In this document: positions 1 through 5,516 of the stretch, piece after piece
Layout of the letters: every line of letters begins with the position of its first letter
Numbering within the stretch: the stretch's first letter is position 1
Source: an uncultured Intrasporangium sp.
GTDB lineage: Bacteria; Actinomycetota; Actinomycetes; Actinomycetales; Dermatophilaceae
Assembly (NCBI GenBank): GCA_937873285.1
Contig: CALMNV010000280.1
Location: 1 to 7,075 of the forward strand
Reading direction: 5' to 3'
Length of the DNA stretch: 7,075 nt
Notes under the pieces: generated by a model
What the model was told of the DNA's origin: nothing
Database searches by the model: none
What the model saw: only the letters and a program-made list of their open reading frames with translations
Position numbers and translations under genes: made by a program

Positions 1-1160
1 GCTTCGCGTGGACCCGCACCGACGCCGAGCTGCGTGAGTGGTTCGCCGCTGCGTGCGCGGAGCGCGGCCTGGAGGTGACCGAGGACCGGGCCGGCAACCA
101 GTGGGGCTGGCTGGGGGACCCGGACGCCACGCCGGGAGTCGTGCTCGGCTCGCACCTCGACTCGGTCCCCGACGGCGGCGCCTTCGACGGACCCCTCGGC
201 GTGGTGAGCGCCCTGGCCGCGGTCGACGCCCTGCGGGCATCGGGAGTCCGGCCGGATCTGCCGGTCGGCGTGGTCAACTTCGCCGACGAGGAGGGCGCCC
301 GCTTCGGGGTGGCGTGCGCGGGCTCCCGTCTGCTGACCGGCGCCCTGGACGCCGACCGGGCCCGGGCGCTCGTCGACGGCGAGGGCGTCAGCCTGGCCGA
401 GGCCTGGCGCGCCGCGGGCCGCAACCCCGAGGCCATGGGGGCTGACCCGGACGCCCTGCGCCGCGTCGGCTGCTTCGTCGAGCTGCACATCGAGCAGGGC
501 CGGGCCCTCGCCGTGGCCGACGGTGACGGCGAGGCCACGGACCCGCGCCGGGCGGTCGGCATCGGCACCGGCATCTGGCCCCACGGCCGCTGGCGTCTCG
601 AGCTGCCCGGCGAGGCCAACCACGCCGGGACGACGCGGCTGGTGGATCGGCGCGACGCGCTGCTCGCCCTCGCCTCCGTCGTCACCGCCACCCGGACGTA
701 TGCCGCCGAGCTGGGCTGCGTGGCCACAGTCGGCAAGGTGTCGGTCGAGCCGGGCGCCGTCAACGCCGTCCCGAGCCGGGCCACCGCGTGGCTCGACGCC
801 AGGGGGGCCGACGAGGACGCCGTGCGCGCCACGGTGCAGCGGGTGCGCTCCGCCGCGGCGGCGCTCGGCGGAGTGACGGCGGAGGAGTCGTGGACCCCGC
901 CGACCCGGTTCGACCCGGGCCTGGTCTCCACGCTGCGCGGCATCCTGCCCGACGCACCCCTGCTCGACACCGGCGCAGGCCATGACGCCGGGGTGCTCGC
1001 CGGTGCCGGCATACCGACGGCCATGCTCTTCGTGCGCAACCCGACCGGAATCTCCCATTCGCCCCGGGAGCACGCGCGGGTGCGCGACTGCCACGATGGC
1101 CTGGCAGCCCTCACCGCCGTGGCCTCGGGGCTCTGCACCCGGAAGGACCCCTCGTCATGA
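1..1160 (+). CDS. M20-family amidohydrolase (allantoate/N-carbamoyl-amino-acid hydrolase type), 5' partial
   Basis: The reading frame is already open at base 3 (first residues [14 protein letters not shown]) and gives 385 residues. Members of this family are usually a little over 400, so only some tens of residues are missing. Visible residue numbers: GSHLDS at 49-54 (metal ligand H51, catalytic-type D53), FDGPLG at 61-66 (bridging D62), DEEG at 95-98 (general base and metal ligand), ELHIEQG at 160-166 (H162), ANHAGTT at 205-211 in the lid/dimerisation domain, GHDAG at 326-330 and SHSPREH at 351-357 (H352). All expected dinuclear metal ligands of peptidase family M20 are present, so the enzyme looks active. 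Automatic annotation would say allantoate amidohydrolase. The gene ends in an ATGA overlap with hutF and no purine gene is visible, so a role in histidine breakdown, acting on N-formyl- or N-formimino-glutamate, is more plausible (inference). The product should be cytoplasmic. The family is sure, the substrate is not. Confidence 0.9.
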   Translation, partial: FAWTRTDAELREWFAAACAERGLEVTEDRAGNQWGWLGDPDATPGVVLGSHLDSVPDGGAFDGPLGVVSALAAVDALRASGVRPDLPVGVVNFADEEGARFGVACAGSRLLTGALDADRARALVDGEGVSLAEAWRAAGRNPEAMGADPDALRRVGCFVELHIEQGRALAVADGDGEATDPRRAVGIGTGIWPHGRWRLELPGEANHAGTTRLVDRRDALLALASVVTATRTYAAELGCVATVGKVSVEPGAVNAVPSRATAWLDARGADEDAVRATVQRVRSAAAALGGVTAEESWTPPTRFDPGLVSTLRGILPDAPLLDTGAGHDAGVLAGAGIPTAMLFVRNPTGISHSPREHARVRDCHDGLAALTAVASGLCTRKDPSS

Positions 1161-2491
1161 CCGCATACTGGTGCGAGACCGCCTGGCTGACCGGTGGGCT
1201 GGCCCGCCGGGTGAGGATGGTCGTCGGGGGTGGGACGATCCGCCAGCTGGAGGTCGACGTCGCGCCGCAGCCCGAGGACGTGCGCCTGACTGGGGTGACG
1301 CTGCCCGGCATGGCCAACACCCACAGCCACGTCTTCCACCGGGCGCTGCGGGGTCGGGTCAACGGCACCGGTGGCAACTTCTGGAGCTGGCGGGAGCAGA
1401 TGTATGCCGTGGCCGCGGAGCTCAACCCGGACACCTACCTCATGCTCGCACGGGCGGTCTTCGCCGAGATGGTGCTCGCCGGCTTCACGCTCGTGGGCGA
1501 GTTCCACTACGTGCACCACCGCCCGGGCGGCAAGCCGTTCGGCGACCCGAACGTCATGGGGCTCGCGCTGCGCCAGGCGGCCGAGGATGCCGGGATCCGG
1601 ATGACGCTGCTCGACACCTGCTATCTCGAGGGCGGTCTGAGCGGCGCAGGCCACGTCGAGCTGCACCCGGGGCAGCGTCGCTTCAGCGACGGCACCGTCG
1701 ACGCGTGGGCGGCCCGGATGTCGGCGCGCCGCCCCGAGAGCGACCGGGTCCGTCTCGGCGCGGCGATCCACTCGGTCCGGGCCGTGCGTCGGGAGGACCT
1801 GCCCAAGGTCGTGGCGGCCGCGAAGGGCCTGCCGCTGCACGTGCACCTGTCCGAGCAGCATGGGGAGAACCACGCGTGCCGGCTCTTCTACGGCTGCACG
1901 CCCACCGAGCTGCTCGACGAGGCGGGCGCGCTCGGCGGCCATGTCACCGCCATCCATGCCACCCATGCGACGGAGCGCGACGTGGAGCTGCTCGGCGGCA
2001 CCGGCACCGGCGCCTGCTTCTGCCCCACGACGGAGCGCGACCTCGCGGACGGCATCGGCCCGGCCCGGGCGCTCTCCGACGCCGGCGCGACCCTCAGCCT
2101 CGGCTCCGACCAGCACGTCGTCATCGACCCGTTCGAGGAGCTGCGCGGAGTCGAGATGCACGAGCGGCTGCTGACCAACGAGCGGGACCGCTTCTCGGCC
2201 ACCGACCTCGTCCACGCGGCGACGTTCAACGGCTACCGGGCTCTGGGGTGGTCCGACGGGGGACACCTGTCCAAGGGAGCGCTGGCCGACTTCATCACCG
2301 TGCGCGCCGACACGGTCAACACGGCCGGGTCGCGCCCCGAGCAGATCGTCTACTCGTGCGTGGCGTCCGACGTCTCGACCGTCGTGGTGGGCGGGGACGT
2401 CGTCGTGTCCGAGGGTCGGCACCGGCTCGGCGACGTCGGGCGGCTGCTCGGCGGCGCCATCGAGCGTGTCGTGGGCGGCCCGGCGTCGTGA
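1157..2491 (+). CDS. hutF: Formimidoylglutamate deiminase HutF
   Basis: Cytoplasmic amidohydrolase-superfamily enzyme of 444 residues, the full family length, that converts N-formimino-L-glutamate to N-formyl-L-glutamate and ammonia. Seen in the sequence: metal pair H56/H58 in [14 protein letters not shown]119 and the HH at 120-121, H205 and R208 in [16 protein letters not shown] at 228-234 (H230 metal ligand, E233 catalytic), H267 in AIHATH, a [10 protein letters not shown] segment near 290-299 and GSDQH at 316-320 (D318). These match, with a shift of one or two residues, the active-site set known from the Pseudomonas aeruginosa enzyme. Residue 61 is His where I recall Gln in the proteobacterial enzyme. 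The ATG lies inside the stop of the upstream gene (ATGA) and GGAAGGA at 1141-1147 is a fair Shine-Dalgarno 9 nt before it. It is therefore probably coupled to the M20 gene, and it feeds the five-step Hut pathway with hutI directly after it. Confidence 0.96.
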   Translation: MTAYWCETAWLTGGLARRVRMVVGGGTIRQLEVDVAPQPEDVRLTGVTLPGMANTHSHVFHRALRGRVNGTGGNFWSWREQMYAVAAELNPDTYLMLARAVFAEMVLAGFTLVGEFHYVHHRPGGKPFGDPNVMGLALRQAAEDAGIRMTLLDTCYLEGGLSGAGHVELHPGQRRFSDGTVDAWAARMSARRPESDRVRLGAAIHSVRAVRREDLPKVVAAAKGLPLHVHLSEQHGENHACRLFYGCTPTELLDEAGALGGHVTAIHATHATERDVELLGGTGTGACFCPTTERDLADGIGPARALSDAGATLSLGSDQHVVIDPFEELRGVEMHERLLTNERDRFSATDLVHAATFNGYRALGWSDGGHLSKGALADFITVRADTVNTAGSRPEQIVYSCVASDVSTVVVGGDVVVSEGRHRLGDVGRLLGGAIERVVGGPAS

Positions 2492-3696
2492 CCTCGAGCA
2501 CGCTCGTCACCGGCATCCCGGAGCTGACGACCAACGACCCGGAGCAGGGCGCCGGGCAGCGAGATCCCGGGGACCGGCTGCTCGGCATCGTCCGCGACGC
2601 GGCGCTCGTCGTGCGCGGCGGGATCGTCGCGTGGGTCGGCCCGGCGGCTCACGCGCCGGCGGCCGACGCGCGCGTGGACCTCGGTGGCCGAGCCGTGCTG
2701 CCGGGCTTCGTCGACTCGCACACCCACCTGGTCTTCGCCGGCGACCGGTCCGCGGAGTTCGCGGCCCGGATGGCCGGGGTGCCCTACGACGGGGCCGGGA
2801 TCGGGTCGACGGTCGCGGCGACGCGCGCCGCGCCGGACGAGGTGCTGCGCGCCCTGGTGAGGCGGCGGATCGCGGAGCTGCGCGCTCAGGGCACGACGAC
2901 TGTCGAGATCAAGAGCGGCTATGGGCTGACGCTGGAGGACGAACTGCGCTGCCTGCGGATCGCCCGCGAGGTGACGCCGCACACCACCTTCCTCGGCGCC
3001 CATGTCGTGCCGCCGGAGTATGCCGCCGACCGGGAGGGCTACGTCGAGCTCGTCACCGGGCCGATGCTGGACGCGGTCGCGGGCACCGGGGGGCGCAGGC
3101 TCGCGGCATACATCGACGTCTTCTGCGAGCCCGGCAGCCGGCATGCCTTCGACGGCGAGGAGGCCCGCGCCGTGCTCGAGGCCGGCCGGCGCGTCGGGCT
3201 CGGGCTGCGGGTGCACGGCAATCAGCTGGGCTCCGGGCCCGGCGTGCAGCTGGCGTGCGAGCTGGGGGCGGCGAGCGTCGACCACTGCACTCACCTCGAC
3301 GACTCGGATGTCGAGGCCCTGGCGGCAGCCCGCGGCACGACCGTCGCCACGTTGCTGCCGGGCGTGGAGTTCTCCACGCGCTCGCCCTACCCCGACGCAC
3401 GACGGCTGCTCGACGCCGGTGCCGACGTGGCGCTGGCCTCGGACTGCAACCCGGGCACCTGCTACACCTCGTCGATGCCGTTCGTCATCGCGCTCGCGGT
3501 GCGTGAGCTGGGCATGACCCCGGCCGAGGCCGTGCACGCGGCCACGGCGGCGGCAGCCCGCTCGCTCGGGCTCGACCGCCGGGTGGCGGTCGGCTGCCCT
3601 GCGGAGCTTGCCGTGCTGGACGCGCCGAGCCACCTGCACCTGGCCTACCGCCCAGGCGTGCCGATCGCCCGGGCGCTCGAGCTCTCAGCCGCCTGA
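2488..3696 (+). CDS. hutI: Imidazolonepropionase HutI
   Basis: 402-residue amidohydrolase that hydrolyses 4-imidazolone-5-propionate to N-formimino-L-glutamate, the third step of histidine breakdown. Seen: PGFVDSHTH at 72-80 with metal ligands H78 and H80, [15 protein letters not shown] just after it (conserved HutI block), EIKSGYGL at 140-147, AHVVPPEY at 171-178, DVFCEPG at 210-216, VHGNQLG at 242-248 (H243), SVDHCTHL at 263-270 (H266 and H269), and [15 protein letters not shown] at 317-331 (D319). All are HutI hallmarks. The start is GTG at 2488, which overlaps the hutF stop (GTGA). The same frame stays open far upstream, but that part is the shadow of hutF, while [18 protein letters not shown] is a normal HutI beginning. 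No strong Shine-Dalgarno sits before it, which supports coupling to hutF. It is the last gene of the operon; its 3' end overlaps a convergent gene by 12 bp. Confidence 0.97.
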   Translation: MTSSTLVTGIPELTTNDPEQGAGQRDPGDRLLGIVRDAALVVRGGIVAWVGPAAHAPAADARVDLGGRAVLPGFVDSHTHLVFAGDRSAEFAARMAGVPYDGAGIGSTVAATRAAPDEVLRALVRRRIAELRAQGTTTVEIKSGYGLTLEDELRCLRIAREVTPHTTFLGAHVVPPEYAADREGYVELVTGPMLDAVAGTGGRRLAAYIDVFCEPGSRHAFDGEEARAVLEAGRRVGLGLRVHGNQLGSGPGVQLACELGAASVDHCTHLDDSDVEALAAARGTTVATLLPGVEFSTRSPYPDARRLLDAGADVALASDCNPGTCYTSSMPFVIALAVRELGMTPAEAVHAATAAAARSLGLDRRVAVGCPAELAVLDAPSHLHLAYRPGVPIARALELSAA

Positions 3697-3906
3697 CGCC
3701 GGCGGACGGCTGGCCCCTCGGGCCGGGCCGATGCGCAGCACCGCACCCGGGCCTGGATAGATCAGGCCGGTGTGCCCGCCCGCCCACTGCACGACGTAGG
3801 GGGGCCCGCCGTCCTGTCCACGCACCTCGAGGATCTCGCCCTCACGGGTGGGGTCGTCGACGTGCTCAGCGGCCAGCACGATCTGGTCCCCGATCTGCGC
3901 TCTCAT
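3685..3906 (-). CDS. DUF1918 domain protein
   Basis: 73-residue protein of the actinobacterial DUF1918 family; its biochemical role is unknown to me. Recognised by [10 protein letters not shown] at the N terminus, [10 protein letters not shown] at 21-30, [10 protein letters not shown] at 32-41, GH at 44-45 and PGP at 51-53. These form a small, probably beta-rich (SH3-like) fold with no signal peptide or membrane segment. Residues 59-73 ([15 protein letters not shown]) go past the normal end of the family and look unconserved; they exist because no stop comes until inside hutI. The start is the ATG at 3906, since MRAxxGD is the usual family beginning. The Shine-Dalgarno is weak (GAGG/GGTG-like bases upstream). 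The gene is convergent with hutI and overlaps it by 12 bp. The family assignment is firm, the function open. Confidence 0.9.
   Translation of the reverse strand: MRAQIGDQIVLAAEHVDDPTREGEILEVRGQDGGPPYVVQWAGGHTGLIYPGPGAVLRIGPARGASRPPASGG
3711..3725 (+). terminator. Possible weak hairpin after hutI
   Basis: GGCCC (3712-3716) and GGGCC (3720-3724) pair around a CTC loop, with one wobble pair outside, 15 nt after the hutI stop. It has no T tract and lies inside the coding sequence of the convergent DUF1918 gene, so it may be only a product of GC-rich sequence. If it does not stop transcription, the hut transcript would run on antisense through the DUF1918 gene as far as the larger inverted repeat at 4028-4070. 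Confidence 0.25.
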
Positions 3907-3997
3907 CGCACACCTGCCTCACTTCGCGTCCTCGTCCAGCTCACCTCCAAGCACACCACCCGGCGCCGGCGCCGACAAGAGGTCACCGGGGCCTCTC

Positions 3998-4023
3998 GCG
4001 CAGGCCCCCGGCGCAGGCCCCCG
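3998..4023. repeat. 13-bp tandem duplication
   Basis: Two perfect copies of GCGCAGGCCCCCG stand head to tail (3998-4010 and 4011-4023), followed by GCGC as if a third copy began. It lies between DUF1918 and DUF4235, just before the 43-nt inverted repeat. Nearby, 3961-3974 is a self-complementary CGGCGCCGGCGCCG. The rest of the intergenic stretch 3907-4185 holds no gene I can support. It must contain the DUF1918 promoter (reading leftward), but I cannot point to convincing -35/-10 boxes. Confidence 0.85.
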
Positions 4024-4027
4024 GCGC

Positions 4028-4070
4028 GCGCTACGACACTGCTCCGGATTCCGGAGCAGTGTCGTAGCGC
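4028..4070. terminator. Perfect 43-nt inverted repeat, probable (bidirectional) terminator
   Basis: Two 21-nt arms (4028-4048 and 4050-4070) are perfectly complementary around a single T; in RNA this would be an 18- to 20-pair stem with a tiny ATT-type loop (inner arms GCTCCGG / CCGGAGC). The pairing breaks exactly at 4027/4071. It lies 116 nt after the stop of the DUF4235 gene and more than 120 nt before the DUF1918 start, so it fits best as the terminator of DUF4235. Because it is symmetric it could also stop read-through from the hut operon coming from the left. There is no T tract, which is common in actinobacterial terminators. A protein-binding operator is the alternative. Confidence 0.6.
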
Positions 4071-4082
4071 CGAGTGAGGCGG

Positions 4083-4097
4083 CGTCGCCCGGCGACG
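4083..4097. other. Small hairpin between DUF4235 and the large inverted repeat
   Basis: CGTCGC (4083-4088) and GCGACG (4092-4097) are complementary around CCG. Reading along the DUF4235 transcript it comes after the stop codon and before the large inverted repeat, so it may be an extra part of the terminator region. Six pairs in GC-rich DNA can arise by chance. Confidence 0.3.
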
Positions 4098-4185
4098 GCA
4101 GGAGAAAGGCCGGCGGCGACCGCGGAGCGCACTCTGCAGGCAGGTCGGCTAAAGGCGCCGCGTGCGAGGGGCGACCCTTCGGCGC

Positions 4186-4530
4186 TCAGGCCGTGCTGGC
4201 CCGCCGGCCCACCTGGCTCTGCCGCCTCTTCTGGATCTTCTTCTCGCGGCGGCTGAGCTTGGGCTCCAGACTCTTGGGCAGATGCCCGGTCGACTCGCGG
4301 TAGTACTCGATCGCGCGGCGCTCGGCGGCCACCTTGGCGGCCGCGACGAGCATCGAGGACAGCGCGGTGTAGACGATCAGGTCGCGGGTCTGGTCCTTCG
4401 CGTAGTTCGTCTTCAGCGGGATGGGGCGCCCGGTCACGACCCGCCAGCCGCCGTCGAGCACGGTGTTGGCGGCCTTGACCGCCAACAGCGTGGTGCCCGT
4501 GTTGACCAGCTTCCAGACGACTGCGCTCAC
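4186..4530 (-). CDS. DUF4235 domain protein
   Basis: 114-residue small protein of the actinobacterial DUF4235 family, function unknown. Family signs: WKLVNTG at 6-12 near the start, a hydrophobic stretch at about 51-68 (LIVYTALSSMLVAAAKVA) that could be one membrane segment, and YYRESTGHLPKSL at 76-88, the usual motif after it. The C-terminal part (about 90-110) is strongly basic (KLSRREKKIQKRR), probably cytoplasmic or able to touch nucleic acid or phospholipid heads (inference). The frame is open far upstream, but the real start is GTG at 4530: the family begins just before WKLV, and a GGGAGG Shine-Dalgarno sits 5 nt ahead. It is divergent from the thiamine operon and shares its upstream region; it is followed by the 43-nt inverted repeat. 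The family is fairly sure; I cannot assign a role. Confidence 0.85.
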   Translation of the reverse strand: MSAVVWKLVNTGTTLLAVKAANTVLDGGWRVVTGRPIPLKTNYAKDQTRDLIVYTALSSMLVAAAKVAAERRAIEYYRESTGHLPKSLEPKLSRREKKIQKRRQSQVGRRASTA

Positions 4531-4535
4531 GACGC

Positions 4536-4541
4536 CCTCCC
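4536..4541 (-). promoter_or_regulatory. Ribosome binding site that fixes the DUF4235 start
   Basis: GGGAGG on the minus strand, 5 nt before GTG 4530. It is the best Shine-Dalgarno in this stretch and is the reason the long upstream extension of the frame is not taken as coding. Confidence 0.75.
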
Positions 4542-4590
4542 GCTCGATGTCCGCCTGACCCTGCCCGGGCTCGTCCGGCCCGGCCCTGCC

Positions 4591-4620
4591 TTGACTCTCG
4601 CACGCCGGACGTGCTAATGT
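4591..4620 (+). promoter_or_regulatory. Probable promoter of the thiamine-transport operon
   Basis: TTGACT (4591-4596) is a near-perfect -35 box. TAATGT (4615-4620) is a fair -10 box at 18 nt, with an extended TGC just before it. Transcription would start near 4627 and give a leader of about 220 nt that carries the complete TPP aptamer. The position, upstream of the riboswitch and in an AT-richer spot, supports it. The remaining part of 4531-4672 holds nothing else I can name apart from the unseen promoter of the divergent DUF4235 gene. Confidence 0.6.
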
Positions 4621-4672
4621 CGTCTTTGGGCGCTTCGTGTGCGCCGCCAACTCCACAGCACCACCCAATTCA

Positions 4673-4757
4673 CGACAGGGGAGCGCGTCAGCGCTGAGAG
4701 TGCGGCCCCGCCGCAGACCCTCGAACCTGCTCCGGCTAGCACCGGCGAAGGAAGTCG
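4673..4757 (+). promoter_or_regulatory. TPP riboswitch aptamer (THI element)
   Basis: The whole THI-box fold can be drawn. P1 pairs CGAC (4673-4676) with GTCG (4754-4757). P2 pairs AGCGC (4682-4686) with GCGCT (4691-4695). The invariant CTGAGA is at 4694-4699. P3 pairs TGCGG (4701-4705) with CCGCA (4711-4715). ACCTG is at 4725-4729; P4 pairs CCT (4726-4728) with AGG (4749-4751). P5 pairs CCGG (4732-4735) with CCGG (4742-4745) around CTAGCA, followed by GCGAAGGAA. CTGAGA reads the pyrimidine part of thiamine pyrophosphate, and the P4/P5 side holds the pyrophosphate. It lies in the leader of ykoE, about 90 nt before the start codon, so TPP binding should switch off thiamine-precursor uptake. 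Confidence 0.95.
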
Positions 4758-4777
4758 GGACCATCTCAGGACAGTGT

Positions 4778-4796
4778 CGGCATACGTCGTATGCCG
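4778..4796 (+). promoter_or_regulatory. Hairpin in the riboswitch expression platform
   Basis: CGGCATAC (4778-4785) and GTATGCCG (4789-4796) are perfectly complementary around GTC. It stands between the TPP aptamer and the ykoE ribosome binding site. No T tract follows, so control of translation is more likely than termination. CTCCC at 4806-4810 can pair with the ykoE Shine-Dalgarno GGGAG at 4835-4839, or be held partly in a CCTC-CCC-GAGG hairpin (4805-4815). These two pairings exclude each other, as an on/off switch would need. The hairpin is plain in the sequence; the switching is inference. Confidence 0.55.
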
Positions 4797-4834
4797 CCGT
4801 GTGCCCTCCCCGAGGTATCCGCTCTGAGGAACCC

Positions 4835-4839
4835 GGGAG
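4835..4839 (+). promoter_or_regulatory. ykoE ribosome binding site, possible riboswitch target
   Basis: GGGAG sits 7 nt before ATG 4847 and fixes this as the start, rather than in-frame codons inside the aptamer. Its perfect complement CTCCC is upstream at 4806-4810. Confidence 0.7.
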
Positions 4840-4846
4840 CCCAACC

Positions 4847-5512
4847 ATGAACAGCCACTCCTCGCCCGCCACCGCCGACGACGCGAGGGCGCCCGAGCCG
4901 GCCCGCTCCGTCCGTGCCAGCGGGCGCCTCACCCACTGGCGCACTCTCGACCTGGTCACCTGCGCCTTCCTCGGCGTCGCCTTCGGCGTCGCCTACTGGG
5001 GCTGGGGGCTGGCCTACGCCGTGCCGTCCAACGCCGTCTCGGCCGGGTTCCCCCCGCTCGGAGCCCTGTTCAACTGGCCCTGGCTGGTCGCCGGCATCGT
5101 CGGCGCGCTCATCATCCGGCGCCCGGGGGCGGCGGTCTTCACCGAGCTGCTCGCCGCCGTCGTGTCCGCGCTCATCGGCACCCAGTGGGGCATCACCACC
5201 CTGGTCTCCGGCCTCGTCCAGGGCATCGGTGTCGAGCTGGGCTTCGCGGTCTTCGGCTACCAGCTGTTCCGCTGGGCGCCGCTGCTCCTCGGAGGCTTCC
5301 TCGGCGGCGCACTCGAGGCGGTCTACGAGTGGTACTCCTACTGGACCGACTGGGACCTCGGCTACAAGCTGGTCTATCTGCTCCTCCTCGGCGGCTCGGT
5401 CGCGGTCTTCGGCTCGCTCCTTGCCCTGGGTCTGACGCGAGCGCTGGTCACAGCCGGCGCACTGAGCGCGTTCCCACCGGGCCAGGAGGCGCGGGAGCGG
5501 TCCGCTGTCTGA
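4847..5512 (+). CDS. ykoE: YkoE-type ECF transporter S component (thiamine precursor uptake)
   Basis: 221-residue integral membrane protein, the substrate-binding subunit of an energy-coupling-factor transporter. After a polar N-terminal tail (1-32) there are about six hydrophobic segments, near 33-58, 77-91, 95-111, 116-139, 144-160 and 173-200, which fits the six-helix fold of S components. Family signs: TELLAAVVSALIGTQWG around 99-115 and VQGIGVELGFAVFGYQ around 124-139, with polar residues E100, Q113, Q125 and E130 inside membrane segments that probably line the pocket. In Bacillus subtilis YkoE works with YkoD and YkoC in uptake of the thiamine precursor hydroxymethylpyrimidine. The TPP riboswitch directly upstream and the ATPase gene 4 nt downstream support the same role here. 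The substrate could be HMP or thiamine itself; the sequence alone does not decide. No ykoF-like gene is seen. Confidence 0.93.
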   Translation: MNSHSSPATADDARAPEPARSVRASGRLTHWRTLDLVTCAFLGVAFGVAYWGWGLAYAVPSNAVSAGFPPLGALFNWPWLVAGIVGALIIRRPGAAVFTELLAAVVSALIGTQWGITTLVSGLVQGIGVELGFAVFGYQLFRWAPLLLGGFLGGALEAVYEWYSYWTDWDLGYKLVYLLLLGGSVAVFGSLLALGLTRALVTAGALSAFPPGQEARERSAV

Positions 5513-5516
5513 CCCG

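Noticed and set aside
1968..2041. 14-bp direct repeat CGACGGAGCGCGAC in hutF (1968-1981 and 2028-2041)
   Set aside because: Both copies encode TERD within conserved HutF segments in the same frame, so similar codons for similar residues explain it.
982..2487. The hutI reading frame stays open far upstream of GTG 2488, as if one 904-residue protein existed
   Set aside because: This part is rich in Arg, Gly, Pro and Ala without motifs and lies under hutF and the M20 gene, both with clear active sites. The HutI family begins at 2488.
3961..3974. 14-bp self-complementary CGGCGCCGGCGCCG as an operator
   Set aside because: It is a pure GC alternation that occurs easily by chance here, and no nearby regulator or promoter box supports it.
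4637..4846. Upstream in-frame extension of ykoE and a 62-codon frame at 4639-4827
   Set aside because: Both lie on the TPP aptamer, whose pairing explains the sequence; there is no Shine-Dalgarno before them.
4531..4959. Extension of the DUF4235 frame to a start at 4959
   Set aside because: It would pass backwards through the riboswitch and the ykoE start and has no family similarity; GTG 4530 has a good ribosome binding site.
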